DNA of 64,000 bases from an uncultured Bacilli bacterium (GCA_934096815.1 CAKOMY010000004.1:51950-115949); one strand, 5' to 3'. Numbered from the stretch's first letter, positions 41,528 through 51,025 are shown. A program made the numbers and translations. Notes: generated by a model from the letters alone, not told the origin.

Positions 41528-41857
41528 TTAATTTTCTTCTAAATCTATATTAATAACTAAATTATTATCGGTTATACAAGAACCGCCTTTAGTTGTAAAT
41601 ATATTTTTAATAATATTTTCTAGTTCTTCTTCACTACTCTTTTGAATTTCAATTAATAAACTGTTATTAGGCTTGATTTTGTAGAGATTATCATTTTTAT
41701 CATAAATAATTTCATAACTATATAATTTGTTATTTAAATTACAATTAAGAGTTACTAATGTATCATTACTTTCAATGCTATTATTATTTTTATAACCGAT
41801 AGCTAATAACATTAATATTAGAGGTAAACTTATAATAAATAATTTCATTTTTTTCAT
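41528..41857 (-). CDS. Membrane-anchored small protein upstream of XRE regulator
   Basis: 109 aa: N-terminal hydrophobic segment (about 5-21), then a Ser/Asn-rich extracytoplasmic domain with two Cys (about 38 and 95). No lipobox. GGTGA lies 5 nt upstream of the ATG at 41857. It is 92 nt upstream of the XRE gene on the same strand. No family recognised. Confidence 0.55.
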   Translation of the reverse strand: MKKMKLFIISLPLILMLLAIGYKNNNSIESNDTLVTLNCNLNNKLYSYEIIYDKNDNLYKIKPNNSLLIEIQKSSEEELENIIKNIFTTKGGSCITDNNLVINIDLEEN

Positions 41858-41928
41858 TCATATCACCAATTTGTAGAATCTACTATAGCAAGATTATAAT
41901 TTAATATCAAGATTTTAATAAAAGAAAA

Positions 41929-41961
41929 AAGATATTGCTTTTAAATAGTTAACAATATCTT
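41929..41961 (-). terminator. Terminator of the surface-protein operon
   Basis: 9-bp stem AAGATATTG/CAATATCTT with a 15-nt loop, then TTTTTTCTTTT on the minus strand, about 130 nt after the last gene of the operon. Confidence 0.75.
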
Positions 41962-42088
41962 ACTTATTAGAATGATTTTTTATTTCATCTTTAGTTAAAA
42001 CAAAGTATATCTAAATATTTTTAATTGGCATACTATCTTTTAACATTGCTTTTTATAATTTTTTCCTTTTTTTACTGTAAAGAACTCT

Positions 42089-42496
42089 TTATTTTAATTT
42101 AATTTCTAAAACTGCATCTACTTTATTTACAACATCTACTGAAGTAGTATCCGCAAATATTGTAAAATTGTCTGTTTTAGTTGTAACTTTAACACTAACC
42201 TTAGGTGGTGCTTCATATATATCATAAAATTTAATATTATAAGTCTTATTAATATTAACTGTCTCAGCAAATCTTCTTGTAAAATCTTCAACAAATTTTT
42301 CTTTTACAATTCTTATTTCACCATATTTTCTAAAGTGAGTCCAATCAATTGAATCAGCCATTGACGCTTCAGTTGCTTCTTTTATTAATATATAATCTTG
42401 CTCATTAGTTGTTGTATAGTTATTAAAAAGCATCATTATAGTTATTACAAATAGGCCTAAGATAATAAGCCAGTATCCCCATAAACTTTCTTTCAT
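42089..42496 (-). CDS. Single-pass protein, DUF5411-like, in surface-protein operon
   Basis: 135 aa. One N-terminal membrane helix (about 9-26, LIILGLFVITIMMLF), then a 100-residue extracytoplasmic beta-rich domain (ISVKVTTK-type strands, VDAVLEIKLK end). N-terminal TM followed by a short beta domain recalls pilin-like or TadE-like assembly proteins, and DUF5411 of Bacilli, without proof. TAGGAGG precedes the ATG; 14 nt after the 1137-aa gene. Confidence 0.5.
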   Translation of the reverse strand: MKESLWGYWLIILGLFVITIMMLFNNYTTTNEQDYILIKEATEASMADSIDWTHFRKYGEIRIVKEKFVEDFTRRFAETVNINKTYNIKFYDIYEAPPKVSVKVTTKTDNFTIFADTTSVDVVNKVDAVLEIKLK

Positions 42497-42510
42497 TTTT
42501 TAATTACCTC

Positions 42511-45500
42511 CTATGGCCAGTTTTTATAAGTACTTAAGAATTGTTTTGGAAATAATGGATCTGGATATACACCATCAGTTGATGTATTGCCATATGTTGT
42601 ATAATTTAATCCATTTATACATGATTTAATATTTCCAGTGCAGAATTTTCCATTAACGTAATATTTCCACTTGTCTCTACCTGTTGTATTAGTAAAGTAA
42701 GCACTTACGAATGAACTTTCACATTCTTTCATGTCACTATTACATTTAAAACAATATTCTGTATCGGAATCTTTTGAAACAGGAACAGTTCCAGCACACA
42801 TATTCATTTCTGCATAACTAAAGTAGGCTCGAGATGAATTTCTTTTTATAGTTTGCAAATCTTTAGTAGTAAGAGTTACTTCATACTCTAAGTATGTTTT
42901 TGACGTATCATCATAAATATCATATTTACCTGTACTTGAACTATCAGCTAAATATGTTTGTAAACTATTACTATCACTCTTATTATTTTTTTCTAAGTTA
43001 GTATTTACTGCAACGTATTCATTGCTTCTATCAGTTGCACTAGCAAGTCCACTACCTTGTTCAATCATAGCAACTGCTGCTTTTCCTTTATCATCCGACC
43101 AGTTAGTTTCTCCATCTTCTCTTTCGGTAGGTGTTACATCCGATAAGGAAATACTTCGATAATAAAATTGTGGTAAATATTCCTCAGTGCCTGAAGTTGG
43201 ATCGTTTGGATCACATTCATCACAGTTCCGTTTAAATGCCATTTCCATGTTACAATAGTTGCAAGTACTTTCAAATGACGTAATATTATGTTCTTTAATA
43301 TATTTATCTATAAGATTTTGAATTATTTTTTTACCAGTTGAATCTTTACTACCTACATTACTTAGTTTAAAACTTGTAGTATATTGACCTTGATAAGAAG
43401 TAAGTTCAATATTATAAACATAGCCAATTTCTAGTCCATTAATATTGGATGAACTAGCATTTGATGTATAATTTAAGGTTTTAGTTACATATTTTCCAGA
43501 ATTCATTAATCCATAATATTCAGTTGGAGCTCTATAAAAATATATTTTGCTAATTTTTTCTGGTAAATCAACTGTTATGTTTGTATCACTTTTAGAATAA
43601 GGTATTTTAGCATCAGTTGCTGCTTGCCATGAATTAAATGACAAAGTATTAAAACCATAACTCTTACATGGATATGGATCTACTGCCGTTTTCCAACAAT
43701 TATCATGATTGCCGTCTGGAAATTCATAATCTTCTAACTTACCGATTACACCATCTGAAACATATTGTCCCTTTCGTGTTGCTGCATCTGATTCATTTTT
43801 AACCGCTATGTCTGCTAAACTAATTGTCACCTTACTAGGATCATTGTTTGGATTAGTTCCATCGCTATCTAAATCAGCATTATTTAAACCTAAATATTCT
43901 GTTGTATATCCAAAATTAGATGTTACGTTTGGCCAATATTTAATTGCCTCAGTGTTATTAACCATACTTACTGTATTTTCCTTGGTTCCCTCTGATTTTG
44001 AAACTTGCTTATATGTAAAATCAACACTTGGAGTATCACTTAAATTAATATTTGAACTGCTGCCACTATATGCTTCTAAAGCAGTAATACATTCTTTTCT
44101 TATTCTTTGATAGTTTATCCTTCCAACAATTGCATTTTTATATGCTATTTGAGCAGCAGGTTCTGTTTCCATATAAGATTTTTCATGTGCGGGAATTGCA
44201 ACATCATAATAAGCCTTTCTTTTTTCTTCTTCATTTGCTTCTGCTTCTGCAATTGCAGCAGCTTTTTTTTGCTCATTAACTTTAGTTTCAGTACACCATG
44301 TTCTACCGGTTTTAGTATCTTCACCCCACGAAACACATTCTGAATAATCAGCTTTTTTTACTTCTACAGTATGTCTTTGTGCTTCTTCGTATGCTATTCT
44401 AGCATGTTCTCTTGCTATGTATTTTTCACTTACATCTTTAACAGCTAATTGCCATGTATCATAGGCATTAATTTCATTCCATGCAGCTGCTGTGTAATCT
44501 GCTAGCCATCTATTATAATGGAAGAAAAATGTTGTTTTAACACGTTCAACTATAAATGGCTGTCTAAAGTATTTATTTTGATCATCATAATCAGTTGATG
44601 TATAACTATCAAATACGAAAAATTGGCCGGATACTGATGCTGCGGTTGCTGGAGTATACATATCAACTGTTTCGGTTTTAAAAGTACCACAATAATTATT
44701 AAATGTTGAATCTAAATAATCACTATATTTGCTTGATGTGCCAATAAAATCGCCACCTGCTCCAACACTATTGGCGCCTTCTTTATCTAAATCTTGCATT
44801 AGATATTTCATATTTCTCATTCTTACATAAGAATGATTAAATGCTAAATATGAACTTTCACCATCACATGAATCTTTTCCACAGCTTTGTTCTAAATGAA
44901 CAATAGGGCCACATTTTTTTATATAATTATCTTCTTCAGGAGTACCTTCTTTAAGGGTACTTGTATCGATATTATCGCAATTATTTGGAACACTAATATA
45001 AATTGTTGCATCTCCAGTTAACACAGTATCATTTGTTATTAATTTAATAAATCTTTGATAAAGTAAACCAGTTATAAGATTTCCATTTGTATCTTTTATA
45101 TGTGGGTTGCAATTACCTTTAGTTCCTGTACATTCATATAATTTTATTTCATTAATTAGACCACTACCAGTATTACCTTTTATATCTAAATCTACTTTGA
45201 TTGAAGTTAAAGAAGAAAAATCTCCTTTGACTGTTATTTTGTATTTATCTTTTCCACTTGAATCTTTAGAAATAGTACATGATAATCCATTAGCATTACA
45301 ACCATTTACGATTGTTTCGCTTCCACCACTTTGATTAACTATGCTTACAATTGCAGTTGCAACTTTTTTGGCAGCATCCGCATTATCACTTGTTTTAGTA
45401 ATCTTAAAATTTCCTTTACTATTTGTAGAACTTGGAATATACTTATCGTTTTCTTCAGAACCACATTTATTTTCATAGGCACAAATACCTATTTTAACCA

Positions 45501-45924
45501 TCTTACCTATAGCATCATCGGAAGAATAATTTAAAATGCTTTGTTTGTAAGGAGAATCTAATGGACCATAAGAATTTAATCCTTTAGGATTTTTTTGTAA
45601 CGTATAAATTCTAAATGCGTGGGCTTGTGTCATTGTATCTAAATTATTTTGTTTAGCATAATTTGCCATTGCTATTAATCCTCTGGCATAGGCTCCACTA
45701 CTAACAGTTAATGTTTGAACACTATCGACATATGTTGGATTATATAAGTTTGGATCTAGGCACATTGCTTCTTCTTCATTAATCCAGTACTGAACTCCTA
45801 TATGACTTGGATCATAGTCAGTACTATATCTTTGTGCTCTAAAACTTTCATTTGTTGCCTCAGCTCTTACATCTATATAAAAAGGAAATATCATTAGAGT
45901 TAAAAATATAATTATTTTTTTCAT
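42511..45924 (-). CDS. Very large secreted protein, candidate thioester-domain adhesin
   Basis: 1137 aa. A signal peptide (about 1-21, cleavage near VRA). Residues 40-110 contain AMCLDPN with Cys55 and TMTQAHAF with Gln100, the spacing seen in thioester domains whose Cys-Gln bond reacts with host surfaces. The middle has a long charged helical region (about 520-640) and Cys clusters (CNYCNMEM, CDECDP, CFKCNSDMKEC). No LPXTG or TM at the C-terminus, so retention must be through partners. It overlaps both operon neighbours' boundaries closely (TAATG with the 231-aa gene). Function inferred, not proven. Confidence 0.6.
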   Translation of the reverse strand: MKKIIIFLTLMIFPFYIDVRAEATNESFRAQRYSTDYDPSHIGVQYWINEEEAMCLDPNLYNPTYVDSVQTLTVSSGAYARGLIAMANYAKQNNLDTMTQAHAFRIYTLQKNPKGLNSYGPLDSPYKQSILNYSSDDAIGKMVKIGICAYENKCGSEENDKYIPSSTNSKGNFKITKTSDNADAAKKVATAIVSIVNQSGGSETIVNGCNANGLSCTISKDSSGKDKYKITVKGDFSSLTSIKVDLDIKGNTGSGLINEIKLYECTGTKGNCNPHIKDTNGNLITGLLYQRFIKLITNDTVLTGDATIYISVPNNCDNIDTSTLKEGTPEEDNYIKKCGPIVHLEQSCGKDSCDGESSYLAFNHSYVRMRNMKYLMQDLDKEGANSVGAGGDFIGTSSKYSDYLDSTFNNYCGTFKTETVDMYTPATAASVSGQFFVFDSYTSTDYDDQNKYFRQPFIVERVKTTFFFHYNRWLADYTAAAWNEINAYDTWQLAVKDVSEKYIAREHARIAYEEAQRHTVEVKKADYSECVSWGEDTKTGRTWCTETKVNEQKKAAAIAEAEANEEEKRKAYYDVAIPAHEKSYMETEPAAQIAYKNAIVGRINYQRIRKECITALEAYSGSSSNINLSDTPSVDFTYKQVSKSEGTKENTVSMVNNTEAIKYWPNVTSNFGYTTEYLGLNNADLDSDGTNPNNDPSKVTISLADIAVKNESDAATRKGQYVSDGVIGKLEDYEFPDGNHDNCWKTAVDPYPCKSYGFNTLSFNSWQAATDAKIPYSKSDTNITVDLPEKISKIYFYRAPTEYYGLMNSGKYVTKTLNYTSNASSSNINGLEIGYVYNIELTSYQGQYTTSFKLSNVGSKDSTGKKIIQNLIDKYIKEHNITSFESTCNYCNMEMAFKRNCDECDPNDPTSGTEEYLPQFYYRSISLSDVTPTEREDGETNWSDDKGKAAVAMIEQGSGLASATDRSNEYVAVNTNLEKNNKSDSNSLQTYLADSSSTGKYDIYDDTSKTYLEYEVTLTTKDLQTIKRNSSRAYFSYAEMNMCAGTVPVSKDSDTEYCFKCNSDMKECESSFVSAYFTNTTGRDKWKYYVNGKFCTGNIKSCINGLNYTTYGNTSTDGVYPDPLFPKQFLSTYKNWP

Positions 45925-46619
45925 TAAATCTCACTTCTTTTCTTATTTATAATTATTAAACTTACTGTTACTATTAATAACAAACTTGAGCCAGCAATAA
46001 TGTAAATATAATATTTTTGCCAAAAATTTTTATTATTTTCTTGTGATTCTTCACTATTTTTATCACCATTTTTCTTGATGTCGTTTATTGCCTCATCTAG
46101 ACCTAAACCCATATTATAAATATAATTTGGATTGGTTATATATTTTTTACAAATACTTAGACCATCATTATTTTTGCAAGATTCATAAGCATAATTTGGA
46201 TTTAACATTGGTTTTGTATAATTAATTGTTTTTACTATGTATCTATCGCATGAATCACTATTGGTAAATAATTCTATTTTATATTTAATAATAGAATTAT
46301 AATTTAAATCTTTAAAAGTATATTTGCCATCTTTTATCATTGAACTAATAACTGTAATTTTATCATCATTATAATCATTAGATATTTGTAAAGTAAAATT
46401 ATTGGTTAAATTATAAAGTGATACTTCTAACCAATACTTTTCCATATCAAATTCATCACCATAAGCGTTAACATGAACTGTTTCACTTTTTTCTTCATAA
46501 TCAACTTTAATTTGATTAGCTTCTTTAAGGAAATTAGACTTTGTTTTACTATCACACTCTACTGCATAAACATTAAAAGATGTAAATAAACTAATTATAA
46601 ATAATACAATATATTTCAC
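45924..46619 (-). CDS. Secreted/anchored protein, first gene of surface operon
   Basis: 231 aa from a GTG at 46619. N-terminal signal peptide (ending near VYAVEC), a beta-rich ectodomain with paired Cys residues, an Asn/Ser/Glu linker (about 185-200) and a C-terminal TM (about 205-225) with a basic KKRSEI tail. That makes it a type I membrane protein, plausibly an anchor or chaperone for the 1137-aa protein whose ATG overlaps its stop. Confidence 0.6.
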   Translation of the reverse strand: MKYIVLFIISLFTSFNVYAVECDSKTKSNFLKEANQIKVDYEEKSETVHVNAYGDEFDMEKYWLEVSLYNLTNNFTLQISNDYNDDKITVISSMIKDGKYTFKDLNYNSIIKYKIELFTNSDSCDRYIVKTINYTKPMLNPNYAYESCKNNDGLSICKKYITNPNYIYNMGLGLDEAINDIKKNGDKNSEESQENNKNFWQKYYIYIIAGSSLLLIVTVSLIIINKKRSEI

Positions 46620-46727
46620 TTAATCACTCTCTATCCTTTAACAAGTATATCATATAAATTACTTAATTTTCAACAAACTCATATTTATTTTTTATTAAAA
46701 ATAAGATAAAATTAACTTGTGATTAAT

Positions 46728-47345
46728 ATGAATTATAAAAAAATCTTAAAAACTTTTTTTGTTTATGTGATAGCAATTGTCTTAATAGATACTTTAACAA
46801 GTCCTTATAAAAATAATATTTTATTATATACCATTTTAAAAATAATATTTTTAATTATAACCTTATTTGCGTTATTAAAAATAAGTAAGATTGAATTCAA
46901 ATCTATTAAGAAACTATCAAAAAAAGATTATCTTACAACCATTATAATCTTTTCTATATTTACCGCATTAACCCTATTATCAACTTATATTATTAATAAA
47001 TTTATATCTATACCTTTAAATGAAGAATTAGTAAGAAAAGAATTTATTAAATATCCTATTTTATCTATAATAAGTTCTTGTTTAATTACTCCAATTATTG
47101 AAGAACTACTATTTAGATATAATTTTAAAGATATTAAAAATAAATATTTATACATAATAATTACTACACTATTTTTTAGCCTATTACACCTTAGTTCATT
47201 AAATGAAATATTATATCTTATTCCCTACTCATTTATGGGAATTATGTTTAGTTATTCTTATATTAAAACTAATAATTTATTATCACCAATTATATGTCAT
47301 ATATTATACAACATTATAAATGTTATTATATTATTTTATTTTTAG
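46728..47345 (+). CDS. CPBP family intramembrane glutamic protease (CAAX-like)
   Basis: 205 aa from the ATG at 46728 (a GTG at 46719 is possible; neither has a strong ribosome site). Several TMs. Motif 1 is PIIEELLFRYNF (Glu-Glu and Arg), motif 2 FFSLLHLSS, motif 3 ICHILYN, all the catalytic residues of the ABI/CPBP family. In Bacilli these proteins are linked to bacteriocin immunity or membrane protein processing. Ten nt before the next plus-strand gene, so probably one unit. Confidence 0.85.
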   Translation: MNYKKILKTFFVYVIAIVLIDTLTSPYKNNILLYTILKIIFLIITLFALLKISKIEFKSIKKLSKKDYLTTIIIFSIFTALTLLSTYIINKFISIPLNEELVRKEFIKYPILSIISSCLITPIIEELLFRYNFKDIKNKYLYIIITTLFFSLLHLSSLNEILYLIPYSFMGIMFSYSYIKTNNLLSPIICHILYNIINVIILFYF

Positions 47346-47354
47346 GAGAATCAT

Positions 47355-48140
47355 ATGAAAAAAACAGTTATATTTATAATTTTATTATTATCTTTAACTT
47401 TTTTATATAGTAAATATATAGAACCAAATAAATTTAAAGTAAGAGAATATAGTGTTATAGCATCATCTATACCAGAAAGTTTTAATGGTTATAAAATAGT
47501 TCATTTAACTGATATTTATTATTTAGATAATGATTTAACTAGTATTATCAATAAAATAAATGAATTAGCACCTGACTTAGTTGTATTTACCGGTAACTTA
47601 TTACACACAAACTTTAATAAAGAAAATAAAGATAAATTAATAAACTACTTAAACTTAATTAATTCTAAATATGGAATATATTACGTACTAGGAGATACTG
47701 ATCAAAATGATACTTTTAAAGAAATAATAAGTAGTACTAATATCAAACTTTTAACTAATGAATATACTCTTTTATATAACAATAATTATACACCTATAAT
47801 GCTAATTGGACTTGATAATAATTTAGATATTGATAAAGCTTTTAACTATGAAGAAAATGATTACTATAAAATAGTACTGTCTCATAAATCAGATAACTTT
47901 GATTTAATTGAGAATAAAAATATAAATTTATTCTTAGCTGGTAATTCTCTAAATGGTCAAATTAGGCTTCCATTTATTGGAGCTATTATCAAAAAAGAAG
48001 GATCAAAAAAATATTATGATGAAAAATATTACATTAATAACACCAATATATTTATCTCTAATGGATTAGGTAATCCTAAATATGATATTAGATTTTTAAA
48101 TACTCCTTCAATTAATTTTTATAGATTATATAGCAAATAA
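47355..48140 (+). CDS. Metallophosphoesterase-fold protein lacking most metal ligands
   Basis: 261 aa with an N-terminal signal anchor (about 4-19). It follows the YkuE-like layout, ending GQIRLPFIGAIIKKEG and NTNIFISNGLG. But the motifs are changed: VHLTDIYY (His lost), VFTGNLL (Asp to Asn), VLGDTDQND (usual GNHD) and FLAGNSLNGQ (usual GHTHGGQ). The first Asp and the His in VLSHKSD remain. A two-metal site can hardly form, so it is probably a binding protein or inactive paralog. It is coupled to a CPBP protease and ends in a terminator. Confidence 0.8.
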   Translation: MKKTVIFIILLLSLTFLYSKYIEPNKFKVREYSVIASSIPESFNGYKIVHLTDIYYLDNDLTSIINKINELAPDLVVFTGNLLHTNFNKENKDKLINYLNLINSKYGIYYVLGDTDQNDTFKEIISSTNIKLLTNEYTLLYNNNYTPIMLIGLDNNLDIDKAFNYEENDYYKIVLSHKSDNFDLIENKNINLFLAGNSLNGQIRLPFIGAIIKKEGSKKYYDEKYYINNTNIFISNGLGNPKYDIRFLNTPSINFYRLYSK

Positions 48141-48175
48141 AACTCCTTATCATAAAATAAAAAAGAAAGGAGTTT
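48140..48175 (+). terminator. Terminator whose 3' arm carries the next gene's ribosome site
   Basis: 9-bp stem AAACTCCTT (48140-48148) with AAGGAGTTT (48167-48175), then TT. GGAG of the 3' arm is 8 nt before the ATG of the Tyr-rich gene, so folding of the hairpin hides that ribosome site. Confidence 0.7.
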
Positions 48176-48180
48176 TTCTT

Positions 48181-48402
48181 ATGCAAAATTATCCATATTA
48201 TCAGTATGATCAAAATAGAGGTTTTTGGGTACCATTAATTTTAGGTGGCCTTGGAGGAGCAGCTATAGTTGGGGCATCACGTCCTAGACCAGTTTATGTA
48301 AATCCAAATCAAAATTATGTGCCATATCAAACTATACCTTCATATGGTTATAATTATTATGGTGGCTATAACTATAGTCCTTATTACCCATATTATAGAT
48401 AA
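48181..48402 (+). CDS. Tyr/Pro-rich small surface-type protein
   Basis: 73 aa. A short hydrophobic Gly/Ala segment (about 16-33) follows MQNYPYYQYDQNRGF; the C-terminal 35 residues are Tyr/Asn/Pro-rich (QNYVPYQTIPSYGYNYYGG). Such composition occurs in spore-coat and surface proteins. The ribosome site is AAAGGAG inside a terminator stem. The 3' end overlaps the convergent RodA/FtsW gene by 71 nt, and that strand's last codons are read from the antisense of the Tyr codons. Confidence 0.6.
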   Translation: MQNYPYYQYDQNRGFWVPLILGGLGGAAIVGASRPRPVYVNPNQNYVPYQTIPSYGYNYYGGYNYSPYYPYYR

Positions 48403-49423
48403 TACTTAAAAGTATAATTATTGATAAACTAGAACTACCACCATAACTTAGTAATGGATAAGTTATACCAATAATAGGAAATAACCCTATATTCATTAAG
48501 ATATTAATTATACACTGTATAACAATAAAATTAACACATGGTTTAACTATATACTTATCTTTACTTATTTTACCTAAATTAATAATAAATATTAAAAATA
48601 TTATCATATAAATAATAAAGCCAACTAAACCAAAATTAGCAATTAAAAGAGTTATTGCAAAATCAGTTACAGCTTCAGGAAAATAAACTCTTTTTTTAAT
48701 ACCAAAAAAACTAGATAATGAAATACTTTTTATAGCTGTTTCTATTTGATAGCCTTCTCTATTAATAAAATTAGTTATTCTATCCATTCGATAAAAGAAA
48801 TTAGTTCCAAATAAATTTATAAATAAATCATTATTAAAAGAATATAAATATATAAAAGAAATAATAATAACTAATGTAATTGATACTCCAAATATGTAAT
48901 ACCACTTATTTAATTTTTTTAAAAATAAGAAAGTAATTAATATAACTATATAACTAATTATAGGCCCTGTATCAGGTTCTAAAAACACAAGTACGCTAGG
49001 AATTAAAGTTATAATTAAACAAACTAAAACATATTTAAAGTCATTTAAATCATAATTAATAGTAATATATCTTAAATATAAAATTAATCCTATTTTCATA
49101 AATTCGCTAGCTTGAAAAGATATTCCAAATATTTTAATCCAAGACCTGCTTCCATTTACATTTACTCCAAATAATAAAGTAACAACTAAAAGCATTATTC
49201 CCACAAAATAAACATACAAACTATTATCTAATATAAAATTTATATTAATTACAGATAATAAATAAAAAATTACAAAACCTAAACTAAACCAAATAATTTC
49301 TTTAATAAAATAATTACTATAATTATCTAAATAATATTTTCCATAATAGCTATTAACTATACTAATAATAATTAATAAAATCAAAGACATTATAAATTTC
49401 TTTTTCATATTAATATTTTGCAT
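48332..49423 (-). CDS. FtsW/RodA/SpoVE (SEDS) peptidoglycan glycosyltransferase
   Basis: 363 aa, about ten TMs. SEDS signatures: GSRSWIKIFGISFQASEFMK, VFLEPDTGP, YQIETAIKSI and the C-terminal ITYPLLSYGGSSSLS. SEDS proteins polymerise glycan strands with a class B PBP. Whether it is RodA, FtsW or SpoVE cannot be settled by sequence alone. The last 15 residues (DYSYSHHNNYNHMKV) are encoded by the strand opposite the Tyr-rich gene and are unlike the family. Confidence 0.85.
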   Translation of the reverse strand: MQNINMKKKFIMSLILLIIISIVNSYYGKYYLDNYSNYFIKEIIWFSLGFVIFYLLSVININFILDNSLYVYFVGIMLLVVTLLFGVNVNGSRSWIKIFGISFQASEFMKIGLILYLRYITINYDLNDFKYVLVCLIITLIPSVLVFLEPDTGPIISYIVILITFLFLKKLNKWYYIFGVSITLVIIISFIYLYSFNNDLFINLFGTNFFYRMDRITNFINREGYQIETAIKSISLSSFFGIKKRVYFPEAVTDFAITLLIANFGLVGFIIYMIIFLIFIINLGKISKDKYIVKPCVNFIVIQCIINILMNIGLFPIIGITYPLLSYGGSSSLSIIILLSIIYNMGNKDYSYSHHNNYNHMKV

Positions 49424-49469
49424 ATTATTTTTATATTTATTACATATAATTTACTATAAGGAGGAACTT

Positions 49470-49700
49470 ATGGAGTTACCAGAAATCTTTAAAAATAAAA
49501 TTAATATAAACAAGGAAGATAAATATTATAGAGGTTCTTTTGAAAAAGCAAATGAATTAAATTTACCAGCTAAAGTAAAAATTAGATATCAAAATCATGA
49601 ATTTACTACAACTATTGTTAATATGACCAATAACTATTATATTACTAAAGACGGTAACGTTCTTTATAAAGAAGATGTTGCTATAATTAGTCAAAATTAA
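49470..49700 (+). CDS. Small hypothetical protein with own terminator
   Basis: 76 aa, charged, beta-rich, no TM, with YYRGSFEKANELNLPAKVKI and a repeated Tyr-Tyr/Thr pattern. AGGAGG 6 nt before the ATG. It is divergent from the SEDS gene and terminates against the DUF4143 ATPase gene. No family recognised. Confidence 0.6.
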   Translation: MELPEIFKNKININKEDKYYRGSFEKANELNLPAKVKIRYQNHEFTTTIVNMTNNYYITKDGNVLYKEDVAIISQN

Positions 49701-49722
49701 AACTCCAATTAAGGAGTTTATT
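49701..49722. terminator. Bidirectional terminator
   Basis: AACTCC/GGAGTT stem with a 6-nt loop then TATTTT, filling the gap between convergent genes. Confidence 0.7.
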
Positions 49723-51000
49723 TTAGTTTTTTAGAGCCGTAATTGGTACAACAAATACGCCATCTGGCCTTTTATATGCAGCTGTAGTAAGCCCGCAAAT
49801 AACGCATAATGTGCTCGGTGCTTTACCATTATCTTTTAATATAGAATCTCTTATATTTATTAAATTCTTAGCAGCATTATCAATTTGATTAGCACCTAGT
49901 TTTATTTCAAATGCACACCATGAACCATCTTCTAGTTCAATTACTTGATCAATTTCTTTATTTTGGTAATCTTGATAATGATAACATTTGGCGTTAAAAC
50001 TATCAGCATATACTTTTAAATCATGTATAACTAATGATTCAAATAGAAAACCAAAAGTTTCTAAATCATTAATAAGTTTATCTTCAGTTATATTAAGAAG
50101 AGCACAGGCCATAGATGGATCAGCAAAATGTCTTTTTTCAGCTTGTTTAACTCTTACACTAGATCTTATATTTGTACTAAATGGCTCATCATTATCAAGT
50201 AAGAATAATCTATCGAACGCATCTAAATATGAAGATAAAGTATCAACATCAATGTCTTCATTATCTATTTCTTTAATATCATTTTTTAATGTACTATTAG
50301 TTACAGTCGTACTTTCATTTCTAGCCAAAGATTTAAGTAACAACTTTACCTTATGTTTATCCCTACTAATACCATCCAATCTATATAAATCATCATTTAT
50401 TATTAAATTTATATACTCATTAACTATTTCTTTTGCATCACTAGCAGAATAATTTATATTTCCAGGAAAGCCACCACGAATAATTAATCTGGCAAGATTT
50501 CTAAGTTCTACTTTACCAGTTGCTTTATCTATAAATTTTCCTTTGCAAATATCTTTTAATGATATATCACCAGTTGAATCACCAGTTTCATAAAGTGACA
50601 TAGTTCTCATATTAATTTTCCCGAATCTTCCGGCTCCACTATGTGAAATACCTTCTCTTTTAGGAGTACTTGACCCTGTTAAAATATATTGTCCTTTTAA
50701 TCCTGTTCTATCGACATCATATCTTATTTCATCCCAAAGATTTGTAGCTTCTTGCCACTCATCAATCAGTTTTGGTTTTTCCCCCTCAAGAATTACCTGA
50801 GGTGACATTTTAGCAAGTTCTAACTCATTGGCTCCAGCTGCCGTATTAACATATAGCAAAGATTCACTTTTTGCATGATATCTAGCAGTCCATGTTTTGC
50901 CTGAATATTTCGGTCCTTCTAAGCATATTGCACCAAAAAGTCTTAAATATCTTTCAATTTTTTCATCAATTATTCTTTTTTTATAATTCTTTATTTCCAT
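49723..51000 (-). CDS. AAA_14/DUF4143 ATPase
   Basis: 425 aa. Walker A GPKYSGKTWTA (about 29-36), Walker B-like KLIDEWQE (about 78), QYILTGSST (sensor 1, about 106), GGFPG (about 176) and a C-terminal PD-(D/E)XK-like DUF4143 domain (NKEIDQVIELEDGSWCAFEIKLG). Such proteins are common accessory genes of unknown role, often multicopy and suspected in DNA or toxin/antitoxin-like processes. Its promoter is preceded by three 23-bp iterons, suggesting dedicated control. Transcribed alone. Confidence 0.85.
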   Translation of the reverse strand: MEIKNYKKRIIDEKIERYLRLFGAICLEGPKYSGKTWTARYHAKSESLLYVNTAAGANELELAKMSPQVILEGEKPKLIDEWQEATNLWDEIRYDVDRTGLKGQYILTGSSTPKREGISHSGAGRFGKINMRTMSLYETGDSTGDISLKDICKGKFIDKATGKVELRNLARLIIRGGFPGNINYSASDAKEIVNEYINLIINDDLYRLDGISRDKHKVKLLLKSLARNESTTVTNSTLKNDIKEIDNEDIDVDTLSSYLDAFDRLFLLDNDEPFSTNIRSSVRVKQAEKRHFADPSMACALLNITEDKLINDLETFGFLFESLVIHDLKVYADSFNAKCYHYQDYQNKEIDQVIELEDGSWCAFEIKLGANQIDNAAKNLINIRDSILKDNGKAPSTLCVICGLTTAAYKRPDGVFVVPITALKN

Positions 51001-51025
51001 GACAAGCTCCTTTAAACATAATTAG

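Noticed and set aside
41962..42088. Short minus-strand frame of 28 codons broken by TAG
   Set aside because: Although a purine-rich site lies upstream, the frame has an internal stop and no recognisable family; too little to call a gene or pseudogene.
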